DNA of 64,000 nucleotides, taken from the NCBI GenBank assembly GCA_020638995.1, contig JACKHM010000007.1:19738-83737 (forward strand), given 5' to 3'. Each line of letters begins with the position of its first letter. The first letter of the stretch is position 1. Both the position numbers and the translations under genes were made by a program. The notes beneath the pieces are model-generated. The model had not been told where the DNA came from. It saw only the letters and a list, made by a program, of their open reading frames with translations, and ran no database searches. The stretch comes from Planctomycetaceae bacterium (GTDB lineage Bacteria; Planctomycetota; Planctomycetia; Pirellulales; Pirellulaceae). Positions 46,317 to 55,613 of this stretch are shown one piece after another.

Positions 46317-48686
46317 ATGGCAAACAATCCCGACGGTCCTCGAATTCCAAAAAGCATTCGCCGTGCCCTGGCTGGCTTGCGATGGCGGATTCGTGCGTAT
46401 GTCATTGTCGAAGGTTTGTCCGTTGCGGTCATTTGGGTGTGTGTAACATTCTGGGTTGGCTTGGCCCTGGACTATCTTCCTGTACTACTGGGAGCCGACG
46501 AGTTGCCGCGTCCTGCGCGAGCGGTCGTTCTGGCGTTTATCGCAATCGTTTTGGGCGTAATTCTCTATCGTTGGATCTTACGCCGCGCGTTCGTACGGAT
46601 GGCCGATCGCAGCATGGCAATCTTGCTCGAACGCCGATATCGCCAATTTCGCGACAGTTTGATCACTTCGGTCGAATTGAATGCGGAACGCAAAGGTTTG
46701 GATTTCCACAATGCCAAGATGCTCGCCCGTACCGAAGACGACGCATTGCAGAACCTAAGTCGCGTCCACCTGCGTAGCATTTTCGACGCTAGGCCGTTGC
46801 TGTTCAGCCTCATCGGGGCGCTAGTGCTTGTCGCTTCCATTGGTGGTGCCATTGCGGCCGATCAACATTTCGAGGCTGGATTATTGGAACTCGGCTTTCG
46901 CCGCCTCTACCTGCTCGAGAACGATCCATGGCCGCGAAACGCGGCGATCGAGATCGTTGGCGTGCAAGTCCGGCAAGACGAACTTGATGTGAGCCGCGAC
47001 GGTGGTGATTCGATGCTGACTTTCCACGGAAGGCGATTGAAAGTCGCTCGCGGAGCAAGCGTCAGTCTATTCGTTCGCGCCGATGCTGGTGCGAAAACAA
47101 TCCCTGAAGTGTGTTCGGTCTACTATACAACGGCCGAAGGCGATCGAGGGCGAGTGAACATGACTCGCGTCGGCGCGATTCGCAATGGCTATCAAAACTA
47201 TCGGTACGACGGCAAGCCCCTCAAGGCGATTCTTAGCAATGTTAGTTTCGATGTAGTCGGATTCGATCACCGTTTGCGCAATTATGAAATTGAAGTCGTC
47301 GACAGTCCGGTTGTTGTTGCTGCAGCACTCGATTGCGTTTTTCCCGACTACATGGTGAACGAGACGCTGGCCACTTGGCTACCACGTACCGTTCCGCTTA
47401 CGACAGCTACTCAGCTGCCCATAGGTACTCAATTCACGCTGCACGCTCGCGCGAACAAGCCCTTGGCTGGTGCAACACTCCGAGATGTCGACTCTGGTGA
47501 CGACCTTTCAATTAGCGTTCACGACGACGAAGTCGAATTCGATGTAACGCAACTTGAAGGAAATCTTTCACTCGAAGTCTCGTTGCTAGACACAGATGGA
47601 GTGCGGTCCGAAAGGCCGTATCGAATTTATATCGTCGGTGTCGAAGACGAACCGCCGATGATAAACGTGCGATTGCAAGGAATTGGGACCGCGGTGACTC
47701 CAGATGTCGTAGTCGCGATTCAAGGACGGATCGAGGACGATTACGAAGTCGCCAGCAGCGCGTTCGAGGTCACTGTCAACGATGGCGATGTGCGAACGCA
47801 GGAATTCGAGCTCCAACCGGGCGGCAAAGCAAATGCATCGATCGATTTTCGTGAACAGCGAAGCTTGAGCGACGGAATTAAGCTGCAACCTGACGACAGG
47901 CTCAGTATCGCCGTAATCGCAACTGACAAATACGATCTGGGTACGAGTGCGAACGTCGGCGCCGGTGACCATTATCAACTCGAAGTTGTGACTCCCGAGA
48001 AACTGTTGTCGATGCTAGAGTCGCGTGAGCTAGGTTTGCGGCGACGGTTTGAGCAAATCCAGGACGAGGTGGCCGAGCTGCGGGAGTCGTTGGTGCGAGT
48101 GAAGAACGAGGGGCCAGCATCGGCGGACGCCCATGCGGAATCCGTTGGCGAGGAGGCATCGGAGTCGGAAGTCGCGGAATCCAAAGTTGATCGCATTTGG
48201 TCGTTGCGACTATTGAGAAGCCAACGAGCAAAGCTACAGAGCGAGAAGTCGGCACAGGAGACTCTTGGGGTCGCCGCCTCGTTCAGCGATATCCGGTTGG
48301 AGTTGGTCAACAACCGCGTCGATTCCGAGGATCGCAAGAATCGCCTCCAGGAGCAGGTTGTCGACCCACTCGAACATATCGGCCTACAGCTATTTCCCAC
48401 CTTGGATGAGCGACTTGATGCGTTAGGCAAGCGGTTGGAGGCTCAAGGGAAGCAGTCGCATGACCCTCAGGCCGAAGATTTGGAAACCGTGGCATTGGCG
48501 ACATCGGCTGTAGAACAAGCCGATGAGATCTTGCTGGCGATCGATGCCGTCTTACAAAGTATGCTGGACATAGAAGATTACAACGAGTTGCTCGATCGCG
48601 TGCGAGACTTGATTGCCGATCAGGAAGGATTGTTGGAAGACACGAAGAGAGCTCAGAAGCAACAAGTTCTGGACTTACTTCAATAG
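46317..48686 (+). CDS. Membrane-anchored coiled-coil envelope protein, first gene of the pseudo-HtrA operon
   Basis: 789 residues. Three hydrophobic segments lie in the first 190 residues (YVIVEGLSVAVIWVCVTFW, AVVLAFIAIVLGVILYRW, LFSLIGALVLVASIGGAIAAD). A long extracytoplasmic part of beta-rich repeats follows (190-560), then coiled coil (560-789) rich in Glu, Leu and Arg. The layout recalls DUF4175-like proteins but I cannot assign it. It is 15 bases upstream of the next gene in the same direction, so it is probably the first gene of the operon. Confidence 0.85.
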   Translation: MANNPDGPRIPKSIRRALAGLRWRIRAYVIVEGLSVAVIWVCVTFWVGLALDYLPVLLGADELPRPARAVVLAFIAIVLGVILYRWILRRAFVRMADRSMAILLERRYRQFRDSLITSVELNAERKGLDFHNAKMLARTEDDALQNLSRVHLRSIFDARPLLFSLIGALVLVASIGGAIAADQHFEAGLLELGFRRLYLLENDPWPRNAAIEIVGVQVRQDELDVSRDGGDSMLTFHGRRLKVARGASVSLFVRADAGAKTIPEVCSVYYTTAEGDRGRVNMTRVGAIRNGYQNYRYDGKPLKAILSNVSFDVVGFDHRLRNYEIEVVDSPVVVAAALDCVFPDYMVNETLATWLPRTVPLTTATQLPIGTQFTLHARANKPLAGATLRDVDSGDDLSISVHDDEVEFDVTQLEGNLSLEVSLLDTDGVRSERPYRIYIVGVEDEPPMINVRLQGIGTAVTPDVVVAIQGRIEDDYEVASSAFEVTVNDGDVRTQEFELQPGGKANASIDFREQRSLSDGIKLQPDDRLSIAVIATDKYDLGTSANVGAGDHYQLEVVTPEKLLSMLESRELGLRRRFEQIQDEVAELRESLVRVKNEGPASADAHAESVGEEASESEVAESKVDRIWSLRLLRSQRAKLQSEKSAQETLGVAASFSDIRLELVNNRVDSEDRKNRLQEQVVDPLEHIGLQLFPTLDERLDALGKRLEAQGKQSHDPQAEDLETVALATSAVEQADEILLAIDAVLQSMLDIEDYNELLDRVRDLIADQEGLLEDTKRAQKQQVLDLLQ

Positions 48687-48701
48687 GAAGGGACGATTCC
48701 A

Positions 48702-50453
48702 ATGCGACCGCTTACTTTACGCTTGCTGGGAATTATGGCGATTGTGGTGAGCGTTGCAGGGCACGCGACATCAACCAGCTTTGCGCAAGATGCTGCGAAT
48801 ACAAACGAAAACCGTTCGGCGACAGACGAATTGCAGCGTAAGGCCGCAGTGATCGCGGCTAGTTACGACAAGCTCGAACAACTGATTCTCCGTATGGCGG
48901 AAATCGAAACACTCACCAACCCACAGCGGGCTGCACTACTAAAGAGAGCCGCTCTTCAGTCTTCCGAAAGGCGGACAAAGAAACAGCTAACGGATTCTGT
49001 CGCTCTGCTGATCCCGCCGGCTCAATTGAAGCGAGCCATCGACGAGCAGGAGCGTGGCTTGGCCGATATGAAAGCATTGCTCGAACTGTTGCTGAGTGAA
49101 GATCGGGCGGATCGTTTGAAAGCCGAGGAGCAACGCATACGCGACTACATCAAAGAAGTCGAACGCCTCATTCGATTGCAAAAGAGCGCCGAAGGCCGCA
49201 CTCGCGGCGGTGCCGATGCAGCTAAGTTGGCCGACGAACAAGATCGTATCGCCAGTCGGACAGAGGCTTTGGCTGAGGAGATTCGGGAAACAGAGGAAGG
49301 GGGAGCCGATAGCAAACAACGCCAAACAGGCGGTGAACGGGAACCCAAGGAATCGGATGGCGACGGCGAGCCCAGCGATGCAAAGCCTGCTGAGACGAAC
49401 CCCGGCGAGCCGAAAGCCAGCGAGCCGAAAGCCAGCGAGCCGAAAGCCACGCCAGGGCAACCAGCTGAGTCCCCGCAGGACGCAGATCCCAACGCACCAG
49501 ATCCGGAGTCGGCACAGCCACAGCAGAGCCCATCCCAGAATGGTGAACCAAAGCAGAGTGAGTCAAAGAACAATCAATCCCAACAAAACGACCAGAACCA
49601 ACAACCGCCGAATGAACAGAGCAACCCGGCACGTAAACGCCTGGAAGCTGCGGAAGAACGCATGCGAGAGGCGCAACAGCGACTTGAAGAAGCCAAACGG
49701 GATGACGCGGTCGAGGAACAAGAAAAGGCGCGTCACGAGTTGGAAAAAGCAAAAGCCGAACTTGAGGAGATATTACGTCAACTTCGCGAGGAGGAAATCG
49801 GGCGGACGCTGGCGATGCTCGAAGGTCGATTTCGACGTATGCTGGAAAAACAATTGGAGATCTTCGAGTCGACCAAGCGGCTCGACAAGATCACGCCCGA
49901 CGAGCGCGGACGACAAGTTGATATCCAGGCGAGCAAACTTGGGTTCGACGAGACCAAGTTAGCCGTGGAAGCCGACAAGGCGCTCTTGCTTTTACACGAA
50001 GAGGGATCTTCCGTTGCATTTCCAGAAACCGTTGAAATGATGCGAGACGACATGCAAAAGGTTGCGGATCGTCTATCCGCGACGAAAATTGGCACCATCA
50101 CGCAAGGAATCGAAGAAGAGATCATCACTGCACTCGAAGAATTAATTGCTGCGTTGCAGCAAGCCCAGCAAGACCTTGAAGAGAAGAAGGAACAAAATCA
50201 GCAGCAAGGTCAGCCACAGCAGCCGGGCGATGAACCGCTTGTCGACAAGATCGCAGAACTGAAGATGATTCGAGCGTTGCAAATGCGAGTGAATACTCGA
50301 ACAACTCGCTACTCACAACTGCTCGACAATAGCGACGATATTGTTGGCCAAGCTGAGGACGATGAGTTGCGTGATTCGCTCGTCCAACTCGGGGAGCGAC
50401 AAGACCGGATTCATGAAGTTACCAAAGATATCGTTTTGGGAAAGAACAAGTAG
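48702..50453 (+). CDS. Secreted coiled-coil protein with low-complexity linker
   Basis: 583 residues. The signal peptide is LRLLGIMAIVVSVAGHATSTSFAQ. Coiled coil (about 35-190) and (305-380, 390-480) flank a Pro/Gln/Ser/Glu-rich linker (190-305) that includes three copies of a five-residue unit around EPKAS. The protein has no enzyme motif. It begins 15 bases after the 789-residue gene and ends before the TPR-like gene, so it fits as a spacer or scaffold in an envelope complex. Confidence 0.82.
   Translation: MRPLTLRLLGIMAIVVSVAGHATSTSFAQDAANTNENRSATDELQRKAAVIAASYDKLEQLILRMAEIETLTNPQRAALLKRAALQSSERRTKKQLTDSVALLIPPAQLKRAIDEQERGLADMKALLELLLSEDRADRLKAEEQRIRDYIKEVERLIRLQKSAEGRTRGGADAAKLADEQDRIASRTEALAEEIRETEEGGADSKQRQTGGEREPKESDGDGEPSDAKPAETNPGEPKASEPKASEPKATPGQPAESPQDADPNAPDPESAQPQQSPSQNGEPKQSESKNNQSQQNDQNQQPPNEQSNPARKRLEAAEERMREAQQRLEEAKRDDAVEEQEKARHELEKAKAELEEILRQLREEEIGRTLAMLEGRFRRMLEKQLEIFESTKRLDKITPDERGRQVDIQASKLGFDETKLAVEADKALLLLHEEGSSVAFPETVEMMRDDMQKVADRLSATKIGTITQGIEEEIITALEELIAALQQAQQDLEEKKEQNQQQGQPQQPGDEPLVDKIAELKMIRALQMRVNTRTTRYSQLLDNSDDIVGQAEDDELRDSLVQLGERQDRIHEVTKDIVLGKNK
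49405..49449 (+). repeat. Three tandem 15-base repeats inside the coiled-coil gene
   Basis: GCGAGCCGAAAGCCA occurs at 49405-49419, 49420-49434 and 49435-49449 without a spacer. The unit is in frame, encoding a Pro/Lys/Ala/Ser/Glu linker, so copy-number change would alter linker length without breaking the gene. Confidence 0.9.
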
Positions 50454-50475
50454 GGTCATTTGCAAAGGACCGATC

Positions 50476-51540
50476 ATGGTTTTCCGAATCGAGGCCTCTA
50501 AACCGCCTGTCGGCAACATTATTGGAGTGTTGTTGCTATGCGCCATGACTGGTTTCGGTCACGCTCAGGACGATCTCGCAAAACGCGTCAGTTGGATGCA
50601 ACCATCGCCCGCGGAAGTAAAGGTTCAGACGTTACGATGGGTCAAAACGCGAATGCCCGATGAGGCAACCCTAAAGGAGATTGATGCTCGCTGGGGCGAC
50701 GAGACCCTGCCGGAGACCGGCGTCGCTCTCTTGGAGCACGTTGCCCTGACGATTGCATTTGTCGATCCTGAAGTGCGGCCCATCGTCGATCTTTGCAGCG
50801 GCGTCGCACCTCGGCGTTTGTCGCTTCCGGTGGAAGTTCTATTTGACGAAAGCCGCGAGCCATTCGAACGCAGTAACTTGCGACTGTATTTCGCACAGTG
50901 GCTCGCGCAACATGCGTTGTACGACGAAGCCTTAGAGCAATTAGATGGACTGACTCACGAGGACGTCGTCGACCCCGCTTCTCTCTTGTTCTACCAAAGC
51001 GTTGTTCATCATCGGTTGCTGAACAAGGACGACTGCCTGGTTTCCCTTAACTTGCTCCTGGAGAACGAGCAAGAACTTCCGAGGCGTTATCTAGCGGTTG
51101 CGAAGCTGATGGAATCCGACATCAAGCCGCTCAAGAAGGATTCTCTCGACGAGGTCTCACGGTTAATGGACGATATTCAACGGCGATTGAATTTTGGTCG
51201 CGCCGGCACGCGCGTCCGTGATGAGGAAGAGGACGTCATTGCGAAGCTTGATAAGATGATCGAAGATCTCGAGAAACAGCGACAAGAATCACAACAGGCG
51301 AGCGGAGCGGCCAACGGAACGCTTCAGCCCAGTAAACCAGCCGACGATTCTCAGGCGATGGGCGGCACCGGTCCCGGTAATGTGGACCAGAAGCGACTTA
51401 CGAATGAAGACGCCTGGGGCAATCTGCCGCCCAAAGAGCGACAGGAGGCTTTGCAACAGATTAGTAAGGATTTGCCAGCACACTTCCGCGATGTAATCGA
51501 AGAGTATTTTCGTAAGTTAGCTCGTGACGGTGGTAACTAG
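50476..51540 (+). CDS. Secreted helical-repeat (TPR-like) protein
   Basis: 354 residues from ATG 50476 (AAAGGA 7 bases upstream; the frame is open to 50341 inside the previous gene). Signal peptide: VGNIIGVLLLCAMTGFGHAQ. Helical pairs at about 130-230, such as WLAQHALYDEALEQLDGL and LLFYQSVVHHRLLNKDDCLVSLNLLL, look like degenerate TPRs; a Gln/Gly-rich linker precedes a C-terminal segment with WGNLPPKERQEALQQISKDLPAHFRDVIEEYFRKLA, which recurs in planctomycete envelope proteins. A scaffold role is inferred from order. Confidence 0.82.
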   Translation: MVFRIEASKPPVGNIIGVLLLCAMTGFGHAQDDLAKRVSWMQPSPAEVKVQTLRWVKTRMPDEATLKEIDARWGDETLPETGVALLEHVALTIAFVDPEVRPIVDLCSGVAPRRLSLPVEVLFDESREPFERSNLRLYFAQWLAQHALYDEALEQLDGLTHEDVVDPASLLFYQSVVHHRLLNKDDCLVSLNLLLENEQELPRRYLAVAKLMESDIKPLKKDSLDEVSRLMDDIQRRLNFGRAGTRVRDEEEDVIAKLDKMIEDLEKQRQESQQASGAANGTLQPSKPADDSQAMGGTGPGNVDQKRLTNEDAWGNLPPKERQEALQQISKDLPAHFRDVIEEYFRKLARDGGN

Positions 51541-51544
51541 CCTG

Positions 51545-52795
51545 ATGTTGATAGCAATGTTGAACACACTATTTATCGCCACTTTGGTCGGATTGCCGTC
51601 GATTGAAGTCATTCAACTCGACGGCCAGACGCAAAGCGGGCGGTTGGTTTCGCTTTCGGCCGACCAAGTTGTCGTAGAAACTGCTTCGGGACCCCAAACG
51701 CTGGTGACACGCGAGTTGTTCGCGATTCGGTTTCCAGAAGCCCTGTCTGACGAAGACCTCGTACCTATTGAGCATCCAGTCTGGGTAGAGTTCATCGACG
51801 GTTCAAAAGTGCAGGCAATGGGATTTTCAGTGGATGCCGGTCGGGCGACGGTGCAACTGAACGAAGGCGACTCCCTGCTCGCCGCGACTCGGACACTGCG
51901 AGTGGTACGGTTCTTCAAACCTACTTCTGATTTGTCCGAGCAGTGGGACAACATCGTGTCAGGCGATGAAATTGCGGGCGACGTTTTGGTGATACGTAAA
52001 TCACGCACCATCGAGGATGCTGACGGAATCGAGCAAGAATCGGTCGGCCTCGATTCGCTTGAAGGAATTCTCCACGAGATCAACGACCAGTATGTCGCGT
52101 TCGAATTTGACGGAACGCGCGTCGAAGTCCCAAGGTACAAAGTAGAGGGCATCGTTTATTCTCACCGTGGGTCGAATCGTCAGCCGGACCCGACGAGTCG
52201 AGTGAGCCTGCTCGACGGCTCCGCCTGGAACATGAAGACATGCGAGCTCGATGGCGAGATTCTGAAAGGCATTAGTGTCGGTGGCGTTCGGCTAAGCCTG
52301 CCACTTTCGAGCGTTGCAAAGATCGATTTTTCGATCGGCAATCTCATATTCCTTAGCGATTTAGATCCAGATACGTTCGAGTGGAAATCAGACCTCCACA
52401 CGCCGAAGACGCCCTCAGTGGTTTCGTCGTGGTACCGTATCCGAAAGGATCAAGGATTTTACGGCGGCCCCTTGCTGTTGGACGGCCATTCGTACGAGAA
52501 AGGTCTTGCGCTGCACAGTCAAACGAGACTGAGCTATCGTCTGACGCGAGAGTTTAAGCGATTCGCCGCAACAGCGGGGATCGACGATCGATATCGTTCG
52601 GAAGGCAATGTGACGCTAAGTATCAGCGGCGACGGTCGGCAGTTGCTGTCCGCGAATCTGTCTGGGGACACGCAACTAAATATCGACTTGGACCTTCGTG
52701 GGATTCGACGGCTGGAGATTTTTGTTGACTACGGCGACGATCGCGTGGGATATGGCGACTACCTGAATCTTTGCAACGCGAGGCTAATTAAGTGA
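51545..52795 (+). CDS. Secreted NPCBM-domain protein
   Basis: 416 residues from ATG 51545 (GTG 51524, overlapping the previous gene by 17 bases, is the alternative). Short hydrophobic start, then beta-rich repeats with QTQSGRLVSLSADQVVVET and similar units (25-285). The C-terminal 130 residues are an NPCBM (glycoside/lectin-like) domain: GGPLLLDGHSYEKGLALHSQTRLSYRL and FVDYGDDRVGYGDYLNLCNARLI. Stop TGA overlaps the start of the HtrA gene by 4 bases. NPCBM domains bind carbohydrate, so it may tie the complex to the cell wall or glycans. Confidence 0.85.
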   Translation: MLIAMLNTLFIATLVGLPSIEVIQLDGQTQSGRLVSLSADQVVVETASGPQTLVTRELFAIRFPEALSDEDLVPIEHPVWVEFIDGSKVQAMGFSVDAGRATVQLNEGDSLLAATRTLRVVRFFKPTSDLSEQWDNIVSGDEIAGDVLVIRKSRTIEDADGIEQESVGLDSLEGILHEINDQYVAFEFDGTRVEVPRYKVEGIVYSHRGSNRQPDPTSRVSLLDGSAWNMKTCELDGEILKGISVGGVRLSLPLSSVAKIDFSIGNLIFLSDLDPDTFEWKSDLHTPKTPSVVSSWYRIRKDQGFYGGPLLLDGHSYEKGLALHSQTRLSYRLTREFKRFAATAGIDDRYRSEGNVTLSISGDGRQLLSANLSGDTQLNIDLDLRGIRRLEIFVDYGDDRVGYGDYLNLCNARLIK

Positions 52796-54576
52796 ACAAG
52801 TTAGTTCAGACAATCGCGTTTGCGGTGCTCTTGGTGGTTCCGCTGTGCTGGGCCAAGATTGCGAGGGGACAAGTTGCCGATGCCGTCCGAGACGCCGAAC
52901 AGCAGCGAATCGCCGCCGTAGCCAAGGCGTCAGCATCGACCGTGGCGATCTTTTCTGCGGACGGAAATGGAGGCGGCTCGGGTGTTGTCATTTCCCCCGA
53001 TGGCTATGCCCTGACGAATTTTCACGTCGTGCAGCCAGTTGGCGCTTATATGGAATGCGGCATGTCTGACGGTCGACTGTATGACGCCGTGCTTGTGAGC
53101 ATTGACCCAACAGGCGACGTAGCACTGATTAAGCTTTTTGGCCGCGACGATTTCCCGACAGCGGAAATGGCCGACAGCGACCAAGTGCGTGCTGGTGATT
53201 GGTGTTTCGCTATCGGCAATCCATTCTTGTTAGCGACCAATTTCGAGCCTACGGTGACGTACGGCATCGTCTCAGGCGTTCACCGGTATCAAGAGCCCGC
53301 GGGGACGATCTTGGAGTATACGGATTGCATCCAAACGGATGCCGCCATCAATCCAGGCAATTCAGGCGGGCCGCTATTCAATTCCGACGGCAATTTGATC
53401 GGCGTGAACGGTCGAGGCTCGTTTGAGAAGCGGGGACGAGTCAATGTTGGTCTGGGGTATGCGATTTCCATTAACCAGATCAAGCACTTTATGGGATACC
53501 TTCACAGCGGTCGTATCGTCGATCACGCGACGCTAGGTGCCACGTTGGATGCGGACGAGGAGGGAAGGGTCGTTGTGTCCAACATTCTCGACTCCTCCGA
53601 TGCCTATCGACGCGGATTACGATATTCCGACGAAGTTGTGTCGTTTGGCAATCGCACGATCGATTCGCCAAACGCTTTCAAGAATGTGTTGGGGATTTAT
53701 CCCAAGGGATGGCGGGTTCCGCTGAGTTTCCTTCGAGATGGCGTACGTCACGACATTCATGTTCGCCTGGCAGGTGTACATGCCCGCGAGGAGCTACTCG
53801 CCAAAATCCAGCAGGCTCCAGCCGAAGAGATGCCGCCAAAGCCAGCTCCTGAACGCAAGGACGATCGCCCCCAAGACGGGCAATCTGAAGACGAAGGCCA
53901 AGAAGAGACGCCCCTCCTGCCCCACGATCAAGCGTCCACCGTACCGGATGAATTACAGCCATTCATCGAAGAACGCTCGGGATTTGCAAACTACTACTTC
54001 AACGAGTTGAATCGAACGCGAGTTTGGAATGCGTTTCATGATGCGGTTGGCGAATTCTCAGAGGCTCATGGCAACTGGCAATTGTCCAGGGGTGACGAGT
54101 TCGCCGTGACGCTCGGTGATGAGACGTCGTCGATCAAAACCGCGAACGTGACAGTGTCACTCGATCCAGAGAAAGACTTATCACAGCAGCTGATGCCCCA
54201 AGGCAGCGGTGGGATGCTCACAGCACTGCATCTATGGCGTCGCCTGCTCGTCGAGGGGCCGACCGGGTTTGGTGATGTTGTCTACGTCGGTCGCGCACCT
54301 ATAGTAGGCCACGAAGGTCTCTTTGAAGTTCTGCTCGGCACATTCGATGTCGTCGAAACGCACTTCTACTTTCACCCGATTTCCGGAGAGCTACGCCTCG
54401 TGGAGATGACGCCCGATCCTGGTGTCGACCCCTGCGAGGTCGAACTACTGGATTATCGAGACATTGGCGGCAGAAAGTTACCACATCGCATGTTGATTCG
54501 CCACGGCGATAACGCGGTACTCGACGTCGAAGTCAAATCGATTCACCTGTCTGCGACAGAGAAGCCGGAGACATAG
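52792..54576 (+). CDS. HtrA/Deg-like serine protease with intact triad and PDZ
   Basis: 594 residues, signal peptide TIAFAVLLVVPLCWAKIARG. Trypsin-like core (about 35-250) with His78 (LTNFHVV), Asp109 (TGDVALIKLF) and Ser191 (INPGNSGGPLF), the canonical triad of HtrA/DegP. One PDZ (255-345) follows, then a Pro/Lys/Glu linker and a C-terminal domain (about 385-594) with no protease motif. GTG start overlaps the NPCBM gene (GTGA), so translation is coupled. It is the only active-looking protease of the three in this operon. Confidence 0.93.
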   Translation: MNKLVQTIAFAVLLVVPLCWAKIARGQVADAVRDAEQQRIAAVAKASASTVAIFSADGNGGGSGVVISPDGYALTNFHVVQPVGAYMECGMSDGRLYDAVLVSIDPTGDVALIKLFGRDDFPTAEMADSDQVRAGDWCFAIGNPFLLATNFEPTVTYGIVSGVHRYQEPAGTILEYTDCIQTDAAINPGNSGGPLFNSDGNLIGVNGRGSFEKRGRVNVGLGYAISINQIKHFMGYLHSGRIVDHATLGATLDADEEGRVVVSNILDSSDAYRRGLRYSDEVVSFGNRTIDSPNAFKNVLGIYPKGWRVPLSFLRDGVRHDIHVRLAGVHAREELLAKIQQAPAEEMPPKPAPERKDDRPQDGQSEDEGQEETPLLPHDQASTVPDELQPFIEERSGFANYYFNELNRTRVWNAFHDAVGEFSEAHGNWQLSRGDEFAVTLGDETSSIKTANVTVSLDPEKDLSQQLMPQGSGGMLTALHLWRRLLVEGPTGFGDVVYVGRAPIVGHEGLFEVLLGTFDVVETHFYFHPISGELRLVEMTPDPGVDPCEVELLDYRDIGGRKLPHRMLIRHGDNAVLDVEVKSIHLSATEKPET

Positions 54577-54579
54577 TCA

Positions 54580-55605
54580 ATGATCCACCGGCGGTCTCGA
54601 ATCGGTTCAACGGTGCTTGCCCTTGTGATCCTGAGCGGATGCTGGGCGAACACTGCTCGAGCAGTTCAATCGTTTGCAAACACCATTCAAACCGTTCAGC
54701 CGCGAATGGTGAAGATCTATGGCGCGGGAGGGATTCGCGGGCTCGAGCCGTATCAAAGTGGTTTTCTGATCTCGGCAGATGGCCACATTCTAACGGCGTG
54801 GAGCTATGTCCTTGATACCGACAACATTGCGGTTGTCCTCAATGACGGTCGCCGCTTCGAGGCCGAAATGCTCGGCGCCGATCCAAGGATTGAGATCGCA
54901 GTCTTGAAAGTCGATGCCACCGAATTGCCATTTTTCAGTCTGGACCAATCAGTCGATCTGAACACCGGGTCACGCGTACTGGCGTTCAGTAACGTATTCG
55001 CGGTTGCTGCGGGTAACGAGCCGGTCAGCGTGCTACATGGCAGTGTGTCAGCTAACACAAAGCTTTCCGCTAGGCGCGGCGCTTACGCAACCGCATATCA
55101 CGGCTCGGCATACATCTTGGACGCTATGACGAATAATCCGGGTGCCGCCGGCGGTGCATTGACTGATCGCCGAGGGCAGCTTGCGGGGATTCTGGGCAAA
55201 GAGTTGAGAAACTCACTTGACAACACTTGGCTCAACTATGCAATTCCAATTCCAGAGATCAAGACATCCGTCGACGAGATACTCGCCGGCAACTCGCGTC
55301 CCATCAGTTCCGAACCAGATCGGCGTCGACCAGTCGAGTCGGTGAGCCTGGCGTCGCTTGGAATCGTCCTCATTCCAAACGTCGTCGAAAAGACGCCACC
55401 CTACGTCGATCGCATACTGCCGAAGACGCCTGCCGCTGAGGCTGGCATTCAACCAGACGATCTGATCTTGTTTGTCAATGAGCGATTCGTCAATTCTGCG
55501 AACGTACTCCGAAATGAGTTGTTGTACATAGACCGCATCGACGAAGTGCGAATCGTTGTACAACGCCAACAGCAGTTAATCGAAGTGTCGCTATTTGTTG
55601 AGTAG
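54580..55605 (+). CDS. Catalytically dead HtrA-like pseudo-protease with PDZ
   Basis: 341 residues, signal peptide STVLALVILSGCWANTARA (a Cys is present in it). Alignment by eye with HtrA places Ser75 where the catalytic His should be (LTAWSYV), Glu105 for Asp (IEIAVLKV) and Ala190 for the Ser (NPGAAGGAL). The fold landmarks around those sites remain, so it is a recent-looking or maintained inactive paralogue. A C-terminal PDZ (about 255-341) reads ILPKTPAAEAGIQPDDLILFVN. It begins 3 bases after the active protease and ends 8 before the next gene. Confidence 0.9.
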   Translation: MIHRRSRIGSTVLALVILSGCWANTARAVQSFANTIQTVQPRMVKIYGAGGIRGLEPYQSGFLISADGHILTAWSYVLDTDNIAVVLNDGRRFEAEMLGADPRIEIAVLKVDATELPFFSLDQSVDLNTGSRVLAFSNVFAVAAGNEPVSVLHGSVSANTKLSARRGAYATAYHGSAYILDAMTNNPGAAGGALTDRRGQLAGILGKELRNSLDNTWLNYAIPIPEIKTSVDEILAGNSRPISSEPDRRRPVESVSLASLGIVLIPNVVEKTPPYVDRILPKTPAAEAGIQPDDLILFVNERFVNSANVLRNELLYIDRIDEVRIVVQRQQQLIEVSLFVE

Positions 55606-55613
55606 TCCATGCT

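Noticed and set aside
49405..49449. Possible CRISPR or mobile-element repeats
   Set aside because: The three units are directly adjacent without spacers and in frame with a coding region; simple tandem repeat.
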